A program made the translations under genes and the position numbers. Positions 32,921-42,024 of a DNA stretch of 50,362 nt are shown piece by piece. Within the stretch, counting starts at the first letter, position 1. The number at the start of each line of letters is the position of its first letter. The notes under the pieces were generated by a model, which was given only the letters and a program-made list of their open reading frames with translations, ran no database searches and was not told the origin of the DNA. The stretch spans positions 1 to 50,362 of the forward strand of contig NZ_JACYTP010000020.1 in the NCBI RefSeq assembly GCF_014841115.1. Direction: 5' to 3'. The DNA comes from Photobacterium arenosum. GTDB taxonomy: Bacteria > Pseudomonadota > Gammaproteobacteria > Enterobacterales > Vibrionaceae.

Positions 32921-35589
32921 ACCTGTTCTCCTTCCGTCACTGCTTCTTCCGTGTTCACTTGCGTCTGTCTGAGCAGCGCCTTTACTTCGCCAAGGCAAGA
33001 CCCGCAGTTAGAGCCGCATTTCAGTTGCGCCTGCAATCCCGCCAGACTGGTCAGCCCATTGCGCTCAATGGCTTGTACAATCTGTCTGTCCGTTACCCTG
33101 AAGCAGCTGCACACCAGTTTTGAGGGTGCCTGTCCCTGCATCGCCAGTGCCAGAAAAGCACTGACCGAAAACGCCTTATCAAACAAGCCGGTATAGGGCT
33201 GGGGATCAGACCGGAGTGGCTGCTCGCTCACTAGGCACATGGCGGTTAACCGGCTGTCGGCTGTCATCAGAGCCGTCCAGTCGCCGTTACCTGTACCGTC
33301 CATCACCAATGCCTGCGGCGTGATGCCATACAGATGGGATTTAGACAGCGGCGTGCGGCAGGCAAAGCGCCAGATATTGATCGTTTCTCCGGTCTGGAAA
33401 CTGAGGAAATCTGTCTCAAACGGCGGTGGCAGCGCGCCCATCCAGATCCCGTAACTGGCTGCCCGGGCCGGTGACAGCGTCACAGCAGCCGATTTAAAGG
33501 CAGGCTGGCCCGACACGGGATCAACCTCAGGCGCAACCATCTGATTGACCCGGCTGGCAAAACCAAATGCCCCTGCCCAGTGCATCGACATGTAGAGCTG
33601 GTTTGACGACAGGCCATCATCGACCGCCAGCTTGGCCAGCATGCTGTTGCCGTCATAACCCAGTGACACCAGCTGTCCTTCGCTGAGCTGATATTTACTG
33701 GCCGAGAGCGGATGAATATACACAGTCGGCTCCGTTTCGCTTTCGGCCAGCCTGGCTATATGCCCGGTGCGCGTCATGGTGTGCCATTGGTCGCGCTGGC
33801 GTCCGGTATTGAGCCACCAGACGCCGGGCTGGACCTCTTTTTCGCTATGATGAGCAGTGATCAGATTGGCGCGGCCGCTGGCAGTCGGAAAGACCCCGTC
33901 ACTGAACAGGTGTGACTCTCTGCCCAGCGGCCAGCGCTGCGGCTGCCAGTTGGCATATTCGGCATCTGTCATTGACGCTAACTTTGAAATATCAAACAGA
34001 TAAGGTGAATTTTGGTTAATGCGGCTCAAGGCCGCGTATTCGCGATACACATCCGCCACAGTGGCGAAATCAAACCCGCTGAAGCCCATTTCTTTAGCCA
34101 CTTCACAGATAGCCCACCAGTCGGCTTTGGCCTCGCCGGGAGGAGGCAAAAACGCCCGCTGACGGGAGATCATTCTTTCAGAGTTTGTCACCATGCCGTC
34201 TTTCTCGCCCCAGCCGGCCGCCGGCAGCAGCACATCGGCAAATGCCGCCGTGTCCGCTTCCGGTGAAATATCAGACACCACCACGCACTCACAGCGCGCC
34301 AAGGCTTCCGCCACTTTGCAGCTGTCAGGCAAAGACACCACAGGATTGGTCGCAATAACCCAGACAAACTTGATCTTGCCCTGATGAATAGCCTCAAACA
34401 GCTCAACCGCTTTAAGCCCGGGTTGAGTGGCCATATTCGGCGCCTGCCAAAAATCGCCGACTGCTGAGACAGATTGCGGATCAAAGCCTCTGTGAACCGC
34501 CAGCTGATTTGCCAGCCCGCCGACTTCACGGCCGCCCATGGCGTTGGGTTGTCCGGTCAGCGAGAATGGTCCGGCCCCCGGTTTACCGATTCGCCCGGTG
34601 GCCAGATGGCAGTTAATAATCGCGTTGGCTTTGTCGGTGCCGTTGGCCGACTGGTTAATACCCTGACAAAACAGGGTCAGGGTACGCGGGGAATCTTTGA
34701 ACATCGCGTAAAAAGCGTTGAGCTGCTCCCGGCTCAGTCCCAGCGTCTCAGCGCAGCGAGCCAGACTGTAAAGGTCACGGCTGATTTCAGCTTTCAGCGA
34801 CGCAAAACCCTCACAATGCCTCGCGATAAAATCGTCATCCAGCGCATGATGATCAGACAAATAACGCAACAGGCCGTTAAACAACAGCACATCGCCGTCG
34901 TTCGCAATCGGCAGATGGAGATCGGCCTGCTCCGCCGTTGTCGTGCGTCTGGGGTCGATCACGACCAAACGCAGATCCGGGTTTGCTTCACGGGCCTGCT
35001 GAATACGGCGAAACAGTACCGGGTGCGTCCAGGCGGTATTGGCACCGACGATGACGATAAGATCCGCTTTTGCGATATCGTCATAATGAACCGGTACCAG
35101 ATCTTCACCGAATGCCCGGTTATGCGCCGCTACCGCCGAGGACATACAGAGCCGTGAATTGGTGTCGATATTGGCTGTACCAATAAAGCCTTTCATCAGC
35201 TTGTTGGCGACATAGTAATCTTCTGTCAGCAACTGACCGGAGACATACATAGCCACACTGTCCGGGCCGTATTTGGCAACCGTCTCCTTCAGCTTCTGTG
35301 CGATAGCGCCGGTGGCAGCAGACCAGCTGACTTCCTTGTCCCCCAGGCGCGGATACAGCAGGCGATTAGGTATGTTCAGGCTTTCTTTCAGCGCAGATCC
35401 TTTGACGCAGAGCGCCCCATGATTGGCAGGGTGAGAGACATCACCGACTATTTCAGGCTGCTTGGTCAGGCTGCCGGGCTGAAACTTGCCTTTCACCGCC
35501 ACACCACAGCCTACACCACAATAGGGACAGGCAGATTTCACTGCTTCACCTTGCTTACATCCTGCAACCTGACCGGCTGTGTTGCTCAT
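32917..35589 (-). CDS. nasA: Assimilatory nitrate reductase catalytic subunit NasA
   Basis: About 890 residues. The N-terminal [4Fe-4S] motif is CPYCGVGCGV with a further Cys in CVKGSAL. A full molybdopterin oxidoreductase core follows (TNSRLCMSSAV, FCQGINQSANGT, GRIGKPGAGPFSLTGQPNAMGGREVGG) and then a C-terminal BFD-like [2Fe-2S] domain (VCSCFRVTDRQIVQAIERNG, CGSNCGSC). This is cytosolic NasA, reducing nitrate to nitrite. No separate NasC/NasB electron-transfer subunit is present in the window. ATG at 35589 follows AAGGAG by six bases. It has a sigma-54 promoter and a leader terminator upstream. Confidence 0.96.
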   Translation of the reverse strand: MSNTAGQVAGCKQGEAVKSACPYCGVGCGVAVKGKFQPGSLTKQPEIVGDVSHPANHGALCVKGSALKESLNIPNRLLYPRLGDKEVSWSAATGAIAQKLKETVAKYGPDSVAMYVSGQLLTEDYYVANKLMKGFIGTANIDTNSRLCMSSAVAAHNRAFGEDLVPVHYDDIAKADLIVIVGANTAWTHPVLFRRIQQAREANPDLRLVVIDPRRTTTAEQADLHLPIANDGDVLLFNGLLRYLSDHHALDDDFIARHCEGFASLKAEISRDLYSLARCAETLGLSREQLNAFYAMFKDSPRTLTLFCQGINQSANGTDKANAIINCHLATGRIGKPGAGPFSLTGQPNAMGGREVGGLANQLAVHRGFDPQSVSAVGDFWQAPNMATQPGLKAVELFEAIHQGKIKFVWVIATNPVVSLPDSCKVAEALARCECVVVSDISPEADTAAFADVLLPAAGWGEKDGMVTNSERMISRQRAFLPPPGEAKADWWAICEVAKEMGFSGFDFATVADVYREYAALSRINQNSPYLFDISKLASMTDAEYANWQPQRWPLGRESHLFSDGVFPTASGRANLITAHHSEKEVQPGVWWLNTGRQRDQWHTMTRTGHIARLAESETEPTVYIHPLSASKYQLSEGQLVSLGYDGNSMLAKLAVDDGLSSNQLYMSMHWAGAFGFASRVNQMVAPEVDPVSGQPAFKSAAVTLSPARAASYGIWMGALPPPFETDFLSFQTGETINIWRFACRTPLSKSHLYGITPQALVMDGTGNGDWTALMTADSRLTAMCLVSEQPLRSDPQPYTGLFDKAFSVSAFLALAMQGQAPSKLVCSCFRVTDRQIVQAIERNGLTSLAGLQAQLKCGSNCGSCLGEVKALLRQTQVNTEEAVTEGEQV

Positions 35590-35627
35590 ATTCTTCTCCT
35601 TCGCGTCCCGCTTAGCGCCGGTTTCAG

Positions 35628-35668
35628 GCATAAAAAAAGCCACGCCCCCGGGAGAGGACGTGGCTGCA
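35628..35668 (-). promoter_or_regulatory. Leader terminator (attenuator) before nasA
   Basis: On the minus strand GCCACG and CGTGGC pair around a C/G-rich middle and are followed by seven T, about 40 bases before the nasA ATG. It lies downstream of the sigma-54 promoter, so it is in the nasA leader and is a likely target of NasT-type antitermination. Confidence 0.75.
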
Positions 35669-35678
35669 ATGCCTAAAA

Positions 35679-35713
35679 CCAAAGTATCAAGTGTTGAATG
35701 TCGTGTACTTTGG
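35679..35713 (-). repeat. Inverted repeat at the nasA transcript start
   Basis: CCAAAGTA (35679-35686) and TACTTTGG (35706-35713) are exact inverse arms; an inner TCAA-GTG-TTGA hairpin lies between them. The predicted start of transcription falls near 35710, so the outer stem may be only partly in the RNA. Confidence 0.55.
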
Positions 35714-35719
35714 TTGTAT

Positions 35720-35735
35720 TGCATCTTGTGTGCCA
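35720..35735 (-). promoter_or_regulatory. Sigma-54 promoter of nasA
   Basis: On the minus strand TGGCACACAAGATGCA has GG and GC at the exact -24/-12 spacing of RpoN promoters. It points to nitrogen (NtrC-type) control. An inverted repeat AGTGCA-N4-TGCACT at 35832-35847, about 100 bases upstream, is a possible but non-consensus activator site. Confidence 0.75.
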
Positions 35736-35862
35736 GTTTTCATCAAACAGCCAAAGTTGTTTTATTTCAGATAATTATCTCTGACAACAACACCACCACA
35801 TGATGTCGCACAGGTTAAGACAGCCAATCTTAGTGCACAACTGCACTGAGTTGGGGAGCCCC

Positions 35863-36783
35863 TTAGCCAAGCCGCGCCTGCCGCTGCCTGAACCACACCG
35901 GGCCGAACGTGTTGAACAGGGTCGCCAGTACAATCAGGCTGACACCCACCACTTTGTTCCACACCAAAGTCTGCTCAAAGAAGCTGATCTGCCAGATGAA
36001 AGCAAACAGCAGGTTGGTCAGAATAAGGGGCGCCAGGCTGGAGCCGGATTCCACCAGGCGGTAGGCTTTGACCCGAAAGACCTGAGTATTAACGATGCAA
36101 ACGGCCAGCAACAGCAACGAGGGTAACAGCAGCGATTGCAGATCGGTTAACTGCTGCCAGCTGGCTGCCAGCCTGTCAGTGCTATGAGTAAGGAGTACCA
36201 AAGGCAGCAACATCAGACTGGCGAGCGTAAAGCACCAGGCATTTAAGCCAAAGGCCGACATGCTCCCTTTACTCACCCGGTACAGGCTGACCTGGGATCC
36301 GGCATTGAACACCCCCGCCGCTACCCCGATGATCAACTCCGGCCGCAGGGCATAACCGCCGGCATTACCTGCCATTAACACCACCCCTAAAAAGGTGATC
36401 ATCAGATTCATGACTGTCATCGGCGGAATCCGGGTGTGAAATAACAGTTTTTCTAACACAGGAATAAACAGCGGACCGGTACTGAACAGCACCACAGTTT
36501 CCACCAGACTCAAATGGCTCAGTGAAAAGAGGAAACACAGCTGAGCGGCAGCAACGCAAAAGGCTCGGATCCCCAGTGACTGCCAGAGCTTTTTGCTGTC
36601 GGGTACGGCCCACTGAGTCAGCGACATCAGCCACATCAGTAACACGGCTGGTATTGAGAATCGCAGAAAACTGAGCATTTCTATGCTGATCTGATCACTT
36701 AACAGTTTGGACACCAAACCGTTTACCGACAGACTGAAGGTGGAAGCCAGCATGAAAAAAAGAGGGCGCAAATCTGTTGTCAT
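35863..36783 (-). CDS. EamA/DMT-family transporter
   Basis: A 306-residue inner-membrane protein with about ten helices in two EamA repeats (LFFMLASTFSLSVNGLVSKLLS... and GVAAGVFNAGSQVSLYRVSKG...). The family includes metabolite and drug exporters; the substrate is unknown. The start at 36783 has AAGGAG six bases upstream. It is divergent from a GcvA-like LysR gene at 36875, its probable regulator. No terminator separates it clearly from nasA, but nasA has its own promoter. Confidence 0.88.
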   Translation of the reverse strand: MTTDLRPLFFMLASTFSLSVNGLVSKLLSDQISIEMLSFLRFSIPAVLLMWLMSLTQWAVPDSKKLWQSLGIRAFCVAAAQLCFLFSLSHLSLVETVVLFSTGPLFIPVLEKLLFHTRIPPMTVMNLMITFLGVVLMAGNAGGYALRPELIIGVAAGVFNAGSQVSLYRVSKGSMSAFGLNAWCFTLASLMLLPLVLLTHSTDRLAASWQQLTDLQSLLLPSLLLLAVCIVNTQVFRVKAYRLVESGSSLAPLILTNLLFAFIWQISFFEQTLVWNKVVGVSLIVLATLFNTFGPVWFRQRQARLG

Positions 36784-36874
36784 TAAGTACTCCTTAGCTG
36801 GTGAGGAGTCTAACGAGGTTACAAATGATAAAAAAGCGAATAATATTAACCAAAACTGTTAGAAAAACTTACAG

Positions 36875-37774
36875 ATGAGAAAACTCGTAGCACTGAAATC
36901 ACTCTATGCTTTTGTAGCAGTGGCAGAAACGGGCAGCATGACTGACGCCGCTGAAGTCCTGCATGTCAGTCATTCGGCTATCAGCCAGGCGATAAAGTCA
37001 CTGGAAAACCAGCTTGGCCTGCCGTTGTTCCAGCGGGTGGGCCGCCGGGTGGAGCTGAACCGAAATGGCCGCAAATATTACCGCCAGGTGGCTCCGGCAC
37101 TCGAACAGATAGTGTCAGCCGGTGAAGCCTTGCAGCAGCAGAACCCGCACCGGCTGACACTGAACATGGTGAACTCGCTGGCGCTGCACTGGTGGATCCC
37201 CAGAGTGCCCGATTTTCAGGCTCTGGCGCCTCAGATTGATATTCGTATTTCTACCCTGACCCATGTGTTTGATCTCGACAAAGAGGGGGTAGACGTTGCT
37301 TTGATCCACGGCCGTTCGGATGACTGGCAAGGCTATCATTGCGAAAAACTCGGTGACGACCAATTGATCCTGGTTTGCGCGCCGTCACTCATCGATACCG
37401 GCAGTGCTCTCAGCGCAGACGCCATGCTGTCGGCCCATCACCCCATTTTTGTCACCAACCCAAGGCGTGAGAACGACTGGCAAATCTGGTGTCAGGCCAA
37501 TCAGCTGCCGGTGCCGGCACAGCGCCACAACCTTTGCTTTACCGCTTCGATCCAGGCGGTGCAGGCAACGCTGAGGGGATTGGGTATTTTGGTCACTCAT
37601 CGCCTGTTTGTCAGAGATGAAATCAGGCAGGGACTGCTGACAGAAATCGGCCCGTCGGTGCGCAATCCATACCAGTCCTACTATTTTGTCTGCCAGAAAG
37701 AGAAGCTTGTTCAGGAAAGCGTATTGACGCTGCGGGCCTGGCTGCATCATGAATTCCGGCTGGCCAGTGCATAA
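36875..37774 (+). CDS. GcvA-like LysR-family regulator
   Basis: A 299-residue regulator with winged helix ALKSLYAFVAVAETGSMTDAAEVLHVSHSAISQAIKSLENQLGLPLFQRVG and a normal-length effector domain beginning LTLNMVNSLALHWWIPRVPDFQAL. It is divergent from the EamA transporter with a 91-base shared interval, so control of that exporter is likely. The ribosome site is weak. Confidence 0.92.
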   Translation: MRKLVALKSLYAFVAVAETGSMTDAAEVLHVSHSAISQAIKSLENQLGLPLFQRVGRRVELNRNGRKYYRQVAPALEQIVSAGEALQQQNPHRLTLNMVNSLALHWWIPRVPDFQALAPQIDIRISTLTHVFDLDKEGVDVALIHGRSDDWQGYHCEKLGDDQLILVCAPSLIDTGSALSADAMLSAHHPIFVTNPRRENDWQIWCQANQLPVPAQRHNLCFTASIQAVQATLRGLGILVTHRLFVRDEIRQGLLTEIGPSVRNPYQSYYFVCQKEKLVQESVLTLRAWLHHEFRLASA

Positions 37775-37788
37775 AACACTGGCACTGA

Positions 37789-38781
37789 TTACTCTTCTTC
37801 CGCCAGCAGCAGGTAATCTGAGAACAGGAAGTTGCCTAACAGCATTGACTGATTTTCAGCGCCATCGAAATAATCCAGATAAAAGCGCACCAGTACATAG
37901 CCGGGAGAATCCCCCTGACCGAGATCTAAAATGTTGAGGGGGATTTCCAGCGCTTTGTCCTGCTGATGCTGAAGTACGACAGGCTCGGCCAGAATCACAG
38001 TCTCATCATTCTCCGGCCCCAGGCTCATCCCTTGTGCGGGAACCGTGAGCCTTGGCGGTACATGCTCGCCGGGATAACCCGTCTGGGCCGGGGACGTGAC
38101 AACAAATACCCGCTCACTGCGCACAGTATTCAGGGTCGCCTCCCTTGCTCCGCTGTTGGTAAAGCTGAAACGCAGTGTGGGCTGCAACCCGGCATTCACC
38201 TCATCTTCTATATAAGCCACAGGTTGGGGTAAATCACTCAAAGGCAGGTTGGATAACTTTCCCTGCTCGTCGTAGCGGTAGTAATGCTGCTCACCGTCAT
38301 CATGGATATAAATATCCAGCCGTGACAGCAAACTGCCTTTGGCGTCCGGATCACGTTTGATATGGTATATGTACAGCGCATTCTGGCGCGTATTCGCCTG
38401 TAGCAGCCCTTCAACCACCAACTGAGAGGGAGAGGCAAACTGCTTCATCTGATCCGTATGCTGAAGGTAACCGGGATCGCCGCATAATAACCAGGGAGGC
38501 ATGATGGCTGACCAGCGCTGGCACTCACCAGACATGGGATCTTGTTCAGTCGACGCCTCTCGCTCAGCAATCAGGGCGTTATACTCTTTCTGACTCATGA
38601 TGATCAGTTCGGGCAAAAGGAACACCGACTTTTCGCCCGAAAACGGCGCCAGTTCAATGCCGGAAAGGTGCAACTCAGCCGGGCGGGTGTTATGGGTGTA
38701 AATATTAAGTACAACAGCACCCAGGATCATAGCGAGCAACAGCGGCAGTATGAACCTTAACAACAGATTTTTTTTGGTCAT
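37789..38781 (-). CDS. Hypothetical membrane-anchored periplasmic protein
   Basis: A 330-residue protein that I do not recognise. It has a basic start and a single membrane helix (FILPLLLAMILGAVVLNIY, about 10-28) with no lipobox, so the remaining 300 residues should face the periplasm. That part is acidic and rich in predicted beta-strand; one block (LQPTLRFSFTNSGAREATLNTVRSERVFVVTS) resembles an Ig-like or CARDB-type beta-sandwich edge, but this is weak. It converges with the LysR gene (14 bases between stops). No operon partner is seen. Confidence 0.65.
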   Translation of the reverse strand: MTKKNLLLRFILPLLLAMILGAVVLNIYTHNTRPAELHLSGIELAPFSGEKSVFLLPELIIMSQKEYNALIAEREASTEQDPMSGECQRWSAIMPPWLLCGDPGYLQHTDQMKQFASPSQLVVEGLLQANTRQNALYIYHIKRDPDAKGSLLSRLDIYIHDDGEQHYYRYDEQGKLSNLPLSDLPQPVAYIEDEVNAGLQPTLRFSFTNSGAREATLNTVRSERVFVVTSPAQTGYPGEHVPPRLTVPAQGMSLGPENDETVILAEPVVLQHQQDKALEIPLNILDLGQGDSPGYVLVRFYLDYFDGAENQSMLLGNFLFSDYLLLAEEE

Positions 38782-39149
38782 GGCGACAACTCAGCAATCA
38801 GCACCAGGAGATTGTGCTAAGTATAGCCTTCATGCGGGTACTATTATTTGCGGCTCTGACCGTTACGCTCGCTGAACCAGTGCCGCGATAGATTCGCCGG
38901 AATAAATAACACCTTGTTTCTTCAGGTACGTATCACAAAATCACACGATAAAAGGCAAAACCCGCATTCAATTATGAGCAGAAGGGCATACTCAGTCGCT
39001 CATTTAACCTATATTAGAGCACTCAACGGCACCTTTATGTTCCTGTCCTGTATCATCACCAGTCAGGAACTTCATCAGGTGGCAACAGTCGAATGCTTTT
39101 GTGCGACTGTATAACAGATGTATTTTTTCTAAATCTAAGGATGCTGACT
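38782..39149. other. Intergenic interval upstream of yjfI
   Basis: About 370 bases, AT-rich toward the right. No RNA gene, repeat or strong promoter was recognised. It must hold the promoters of the divergent 330-residue protein gene and the yjfI operon. I looked for a sigma-54 box as in psp operons and did not find one. Confidence 0.4.
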
Positions 39150-39548
39150 ATGTGGCAACTCTCCGATCTGGCTCCCCTGCTGTCTGACCATGACGGTTGG
39201 GAGGTCGACGTACAGGGTCAGGCGTTACTGATCCATAATGAAGACAACATTGAAGCTTTTCTGGCGGTTTCAGGTGAGCAGATTCTGGTTGAAGTCTTAT
39301 TGTTTGACGCCGGACAGGTGAAAGACACCGATGCACTGAACCGTGAAATACTGCGTACACATAAAATGTTCCCGCTGTCGACCATAGGTATCAACGCGAT
39401 CAACGGCAATGACTATTACGTTGCCTTTGGTTCACTGTCTTCCCAGTCAAAAGCAGAAAGCGTTGTGATTGAAGTCGCCACGCTTTTCCGTAATGTTGAA
39501 GCCTTTATTGATTTGTACCAGGACTTCCTCAAGGAGCAAACGGCATGA
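39150..39548 (+). CDS. yjfI: YjfI, DUF2170 protein
   Basis: About 133 residues starting MWQLSDLAPLLSDHDGWEV. This and EDNIEAFLAVSGEQILVEVLLFDAGQVKDTDALNREILRTHKMFPLSTIGI fit the DUF2170/YjfI family of small cytosolic proteins. The ATG at 39150 follows AAGG by nine bases; the longer frame to 39093 is unlikely. It overlaps the PspA-like gene by four bases (ATGA). YjfI-type proteins are encoded with PspA-like YjfJ in envelope-stress operons, but the molecular role is unknown. Confidence 0.85.
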   Translation: MWQLSDLAPLLSDHDGWEVDVQGQALLIHNEDNIEAFLAVSGEQILVEVLLFDAGQVKDTDALNREILRTHKMFPLSTIGINAINGNDYYVAFGSLSSQSKAESVVIEVATLFRNVEAFIDLYQDFLKEQTA

Positions 39549-40231
39549 GTGTCTGGAAAAAACTCTTCACCGCAATGAAAGGCGGTGCCAACGAAGCCGC
39601 AGAAGCCGTCGCAGACAGCCAGGCGCTGCGTATTCTCGATCAGGAAATCCGTGAAGCCAAAGCGGAACTGCGCCGCTCTGATGAGGCACTGGTTGGCATA
39701 GTAGCCAAACGTAAACTGTCTCAGCAAAAAGTGGAAAGCTTTAATCTGGGGCTCACCGAATACGAAGCCTATGCCCGTAACGCGATGGAAAAAGGCCAGC
39801 AGGACTTAGCGCTGGAATGTGCACAGAAAGTCGCCAACCTGCGCAATGAACAGCAGGCAGAACAGACGTATCTGGATCAGTTCACTCAATCCGAGCAGAC
39901 ACTGAGAACCAACATCGCCCAGGCCAAAGATAAACTTCGTCAGCTAGAGCAACAAGTGGATGTTGTAAAAGCCAATGAAGCGGTGCAAAAAGCGCAGTCT
40001 GCGGTGTCATCCGGTCATGTTGGTGCCAATGCCAAAATGCATACCGCAGCTTCGTCGCTGGAGCGTATCAAGCAGCGTCAGGCAGAAAAAGCCGCTCAGC
40101 TGGAAGCTTCTGCGGAAATGGCAGCCGAACAATCAGGCAGTGCGCTGGACAAGAAACTGGCCGACGCCGGAATCAAGAGCGGGGGCACAGCCTCTGCCGA
40201 AGATGAACTGGCACGCATTCTTGGTCGATAA
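39545..40231 (+). CDS. yjfJ: PspA/IM30-family protein YjfJ
   Basis: A 228-residue PspA/IM30 (ESCRT-III-like) protein, almost wholly coiled coil (KELRRSDEALVGIVAKRKLSQQKVES-like, QAKDKLRQLEQQVDVVKANEAVQKAQSAV). It starts MSVWKKLFTAMKGGANEAAEAVADSQALRILDQEI, a membrane-binding amphipathic helix as in PspA. It is expected to assemble on the inner face of the cytoplasmic membrane and protect it against proton leak. It is coupled to yjfI by overlap and followed by an ion-channel gene. Confidence 0.92.
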   Translation: MSVWKKLFTAMKGGANEAAEAVADSQALRILDQEIREAKAELRRSDEALVGIVAKRKLSQQKVESFNLGLTEYEAYARNAMEKGQQDLALECAQKVANLRNEQQAEQTYLDQFTQSEQTLRTNIAQAKDKLRQLEQQVDVVKANEAVQKAQSAVSSGHVGANAKMHTAASSLERIKQRQAEKAAQLEASAEMAAEQSGSALDKKLADAGIKSGGTASAEDELARILGR

Positions 40232-40299
40232 TAAGCGGTAACTCCGGGGGCTGAGGTCATTGCTGTGGCTGCTCAGCCCTTAGGATTGAGGAGAAATGC

Positions 40300-41328
40300 A
40301 TGTCTATCTGGTTGTTGGTCCGCCGTTGGGCCCATCAACAATTCAATCAACTCAATGGCCGAAATCTGCTCATTACGCTGCTGTGCTATGTCGGCTTATC
40401 CTGGCTACTTCTTGAACTTGCGGGTGAGCAGGCGCTTACACACTCATTAACTCACTTTTTCTACTATCTTGTCGTGACGGCTTCTACCGTCGGCTACGGT
40501 GATTATTCCCCGGCAACTCAAGCCGGAAAGTGGGTGGTCGCCCTGTTCGTCATTCCGGGCGGTTTGGGTCTGTTCGCCATCGGGATTGGCCGCCTGGCTA
40601 CGCAATTTATTAGCTATTGGAAAAGTGGCTTGCTCGGAAAACGGAGAATTAACGTGGAGAACCATATTCTGGTACTCGGCTGGAATAACCAGCGAACCTT
40701 GCACCTGATTAAAATGCTGCAGCACGAAGAACGACAGCGTCGCCACATTGTGCTGTGCGTGCGCCCTGAAATGGAAAACCCGTTGCCGGGTGAGATTGAT
40801 TTTGTACGTGTTGTCAGCTTTACTGACACCGCTGACATGGACAAAGCCGGTGTCAGCACAGCAAGCTGTATCATCATAGATAACGAGCAAGACGATGTGA
40901 CGCTGGCGGCGGCACTGTATTGTTCAAGCCGCAATCCCGATGCGCATTTGCTCGCCTACTTCACGGATGAAGGACTGAGCGACTTGCTGAAATCACATTG
41001 CCCCAAAGCCGAATGTATTCCGTCCGTGGCGGTGGAAATGCTGGCCAAGGCCGCTGTCGATCCGGGTTCCAGCGAGCTTCACCATGAACTGCTGAGTACC
41101 CATCACGGCATGACCCAGTATGCGGTACGCTTTCCTGAGACCGCTTCCCCGACACAAGTCAGCCGACTGTTTACCCTGTTCAAAGAAGAACACGAGGCCA
41201 CTCTGATAGCCATTGATCGCGGGCTGGGTGTGGAATTGAATCCACCGCTGGATCTGGCCGTATTGCCCGGTGCCAACCTGTTCTATATCGCCGATGAACG
41301 TGTCAATGATTTCAACTGGCCGTCTTAA
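40300..41328 (+). CDS. Two-helix K+ channel with TrkA-N/RCK domain
   Basis: A 342-residue ion channel. The first membrane helix is LLITLLCYVGLSWLLLEL; the pore loop has the K+ selectivity filter TVGYGD (in VVTASTVGYGDYSPAT); the second helix (VVALFVIPGGLGLFAIGIG) follows. Then comes an RCK/TrkA-N NAD-binding domain (HILVLGWNNQRTLHLIKML) and a C-terminal TrkA-C-like part. It should gate K+ flow in response to a cytosolic ligand. It sits between the PspA-like gene and yjfK, where E. coli yjf has no channel, so it probably acts in the membrane-potential or envelope-stress response. GAGGAG ribosome site. Confidence 0.92.
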   Translation: MSIWLLVRRWAHQQFNQLNGRNLLITLLCYVGLSWLLLELAGEQALTHSLTHFFYYLVVTASTVGYGDYSPATQAGKWVVALFVIPGGLGLFAIGIGRLATQFISYWKSGLLGKRRINVENHILVLGWNNQRTLHLIKMLQHEERQRRHIVLCVRPEMENPLPGEIDFVRVVSFTDTADMDKAGVSTASCIIIDNEQDDVTLAAALYCSSRNPDAHLLAYFTDEGLSDLLKSHCPKAECIPSVAVEMLAKAAVDPGSSELHHELLSTHHGMTQYAVRFPETASPTQVSRLFTLFKEEHEATLIAIDRGLGVELNPPLDLAVLPGANLFYIADERVNDFNWPS

Positions 41329-41345
41329 ACCGGCAAGGAGTAGCT

Positions 41346-41981
41346 ATGTTCGACTGGTTAAAAAAACGCAAGCAAGCCGCAACCACTGAGCCGACAGCCC
41401 CCGAGCTCATCGGTCTTCGTTTAGGCGGTGCCTTTGAGCTGGATGATTTGAAACTGCGTCTTACCGAACCGTCTCTGATGATTGAAGGGGCTGCGCGTAC
41501 CCAGCTCATCCAGGCTGTCGGGGAAGTCTGGCTGGACGAACAAACACGCCTGGTACGCTATTACACCGATGACGAAGGCTTTGTTCAGGTGCTGACCCAC
41601 GGTGCCGGTGATGCTGATGTCAGCGAGGTAAAACTGTTTTACTTCTATGACAGCAAACCTGTCGATACAGACAGTGAATGGCAGCATTTACTGGACAAAG
41701 GGATAGTCAAAGGCCAGTGGCAACTGGAAGACTTCACTTATCAACAAGTGTGGGAAAACAGTCGCCCTGTTGCTATGACAGAGAAAACCTGGCTGCAGAA
41801 CGGGACGGCCAGCTCTACCGATCAGTTTGTCATGGTGTACGAGCGAGACGCAGAAGCCGGGATGAAAGAAGTGCTTCTGGTGTCTGCAGAAGAGAAAATA
41901 TTCAACAACAGAGCTGAACGCAGCCTGGTGTTGAGCACAGGATTTGACCTCAGCCCGACAGATTTTAAACTTATTGGCTGA
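41346..41981 (+). CDS. yjfK: YjfK, DUF2491 protein
   Basis: A 211-residue soluble protein (MFDWLKKRKQAATTEPTAPELIGLRLGGAFELDDLKLRL, YYTDDEGFVQVLTHGAGDADVSEVKLFYFYDSKPVDT) that fits DUF2491/YjfK. Function is unknown. It lies 17 bases after the channel gene, with GGAG upstream, inside the yjf-type operon. Confidence 0.85.
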   Translation: MFDWLKKRKQAATTEPTAPELIGLRLGGAFELDDLKLRLTEPSLMIEGAARTQLIQAVGEVWLDEQTRLVRYYTDDEGFVQVLTHGAGDADVSEVKLFYFYDSKPVDTDSEWQHLLDKGIVKGQWQLEDFTYQQVWENSRPVAMTEKTWLQNGTASSTDQFVMVYERDAEAGMKEVLLVSAEEKIFNNRAERSLVLSTGFDLSPTDFKLIG

Positions 41982-42024
41982 GTCAGATAATAACCACTAA
42001 ACATTTATAATTTCAGGGATTTCC

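Noticed and set aside
35832..35847. AGTGCA-N4-TGCACT as an NtrC site for nasA
   Set aside because: The half-sites are in the opposite order to the NtrC consensus TGCAC...GTGCA, so I list it only as a possible activator site.
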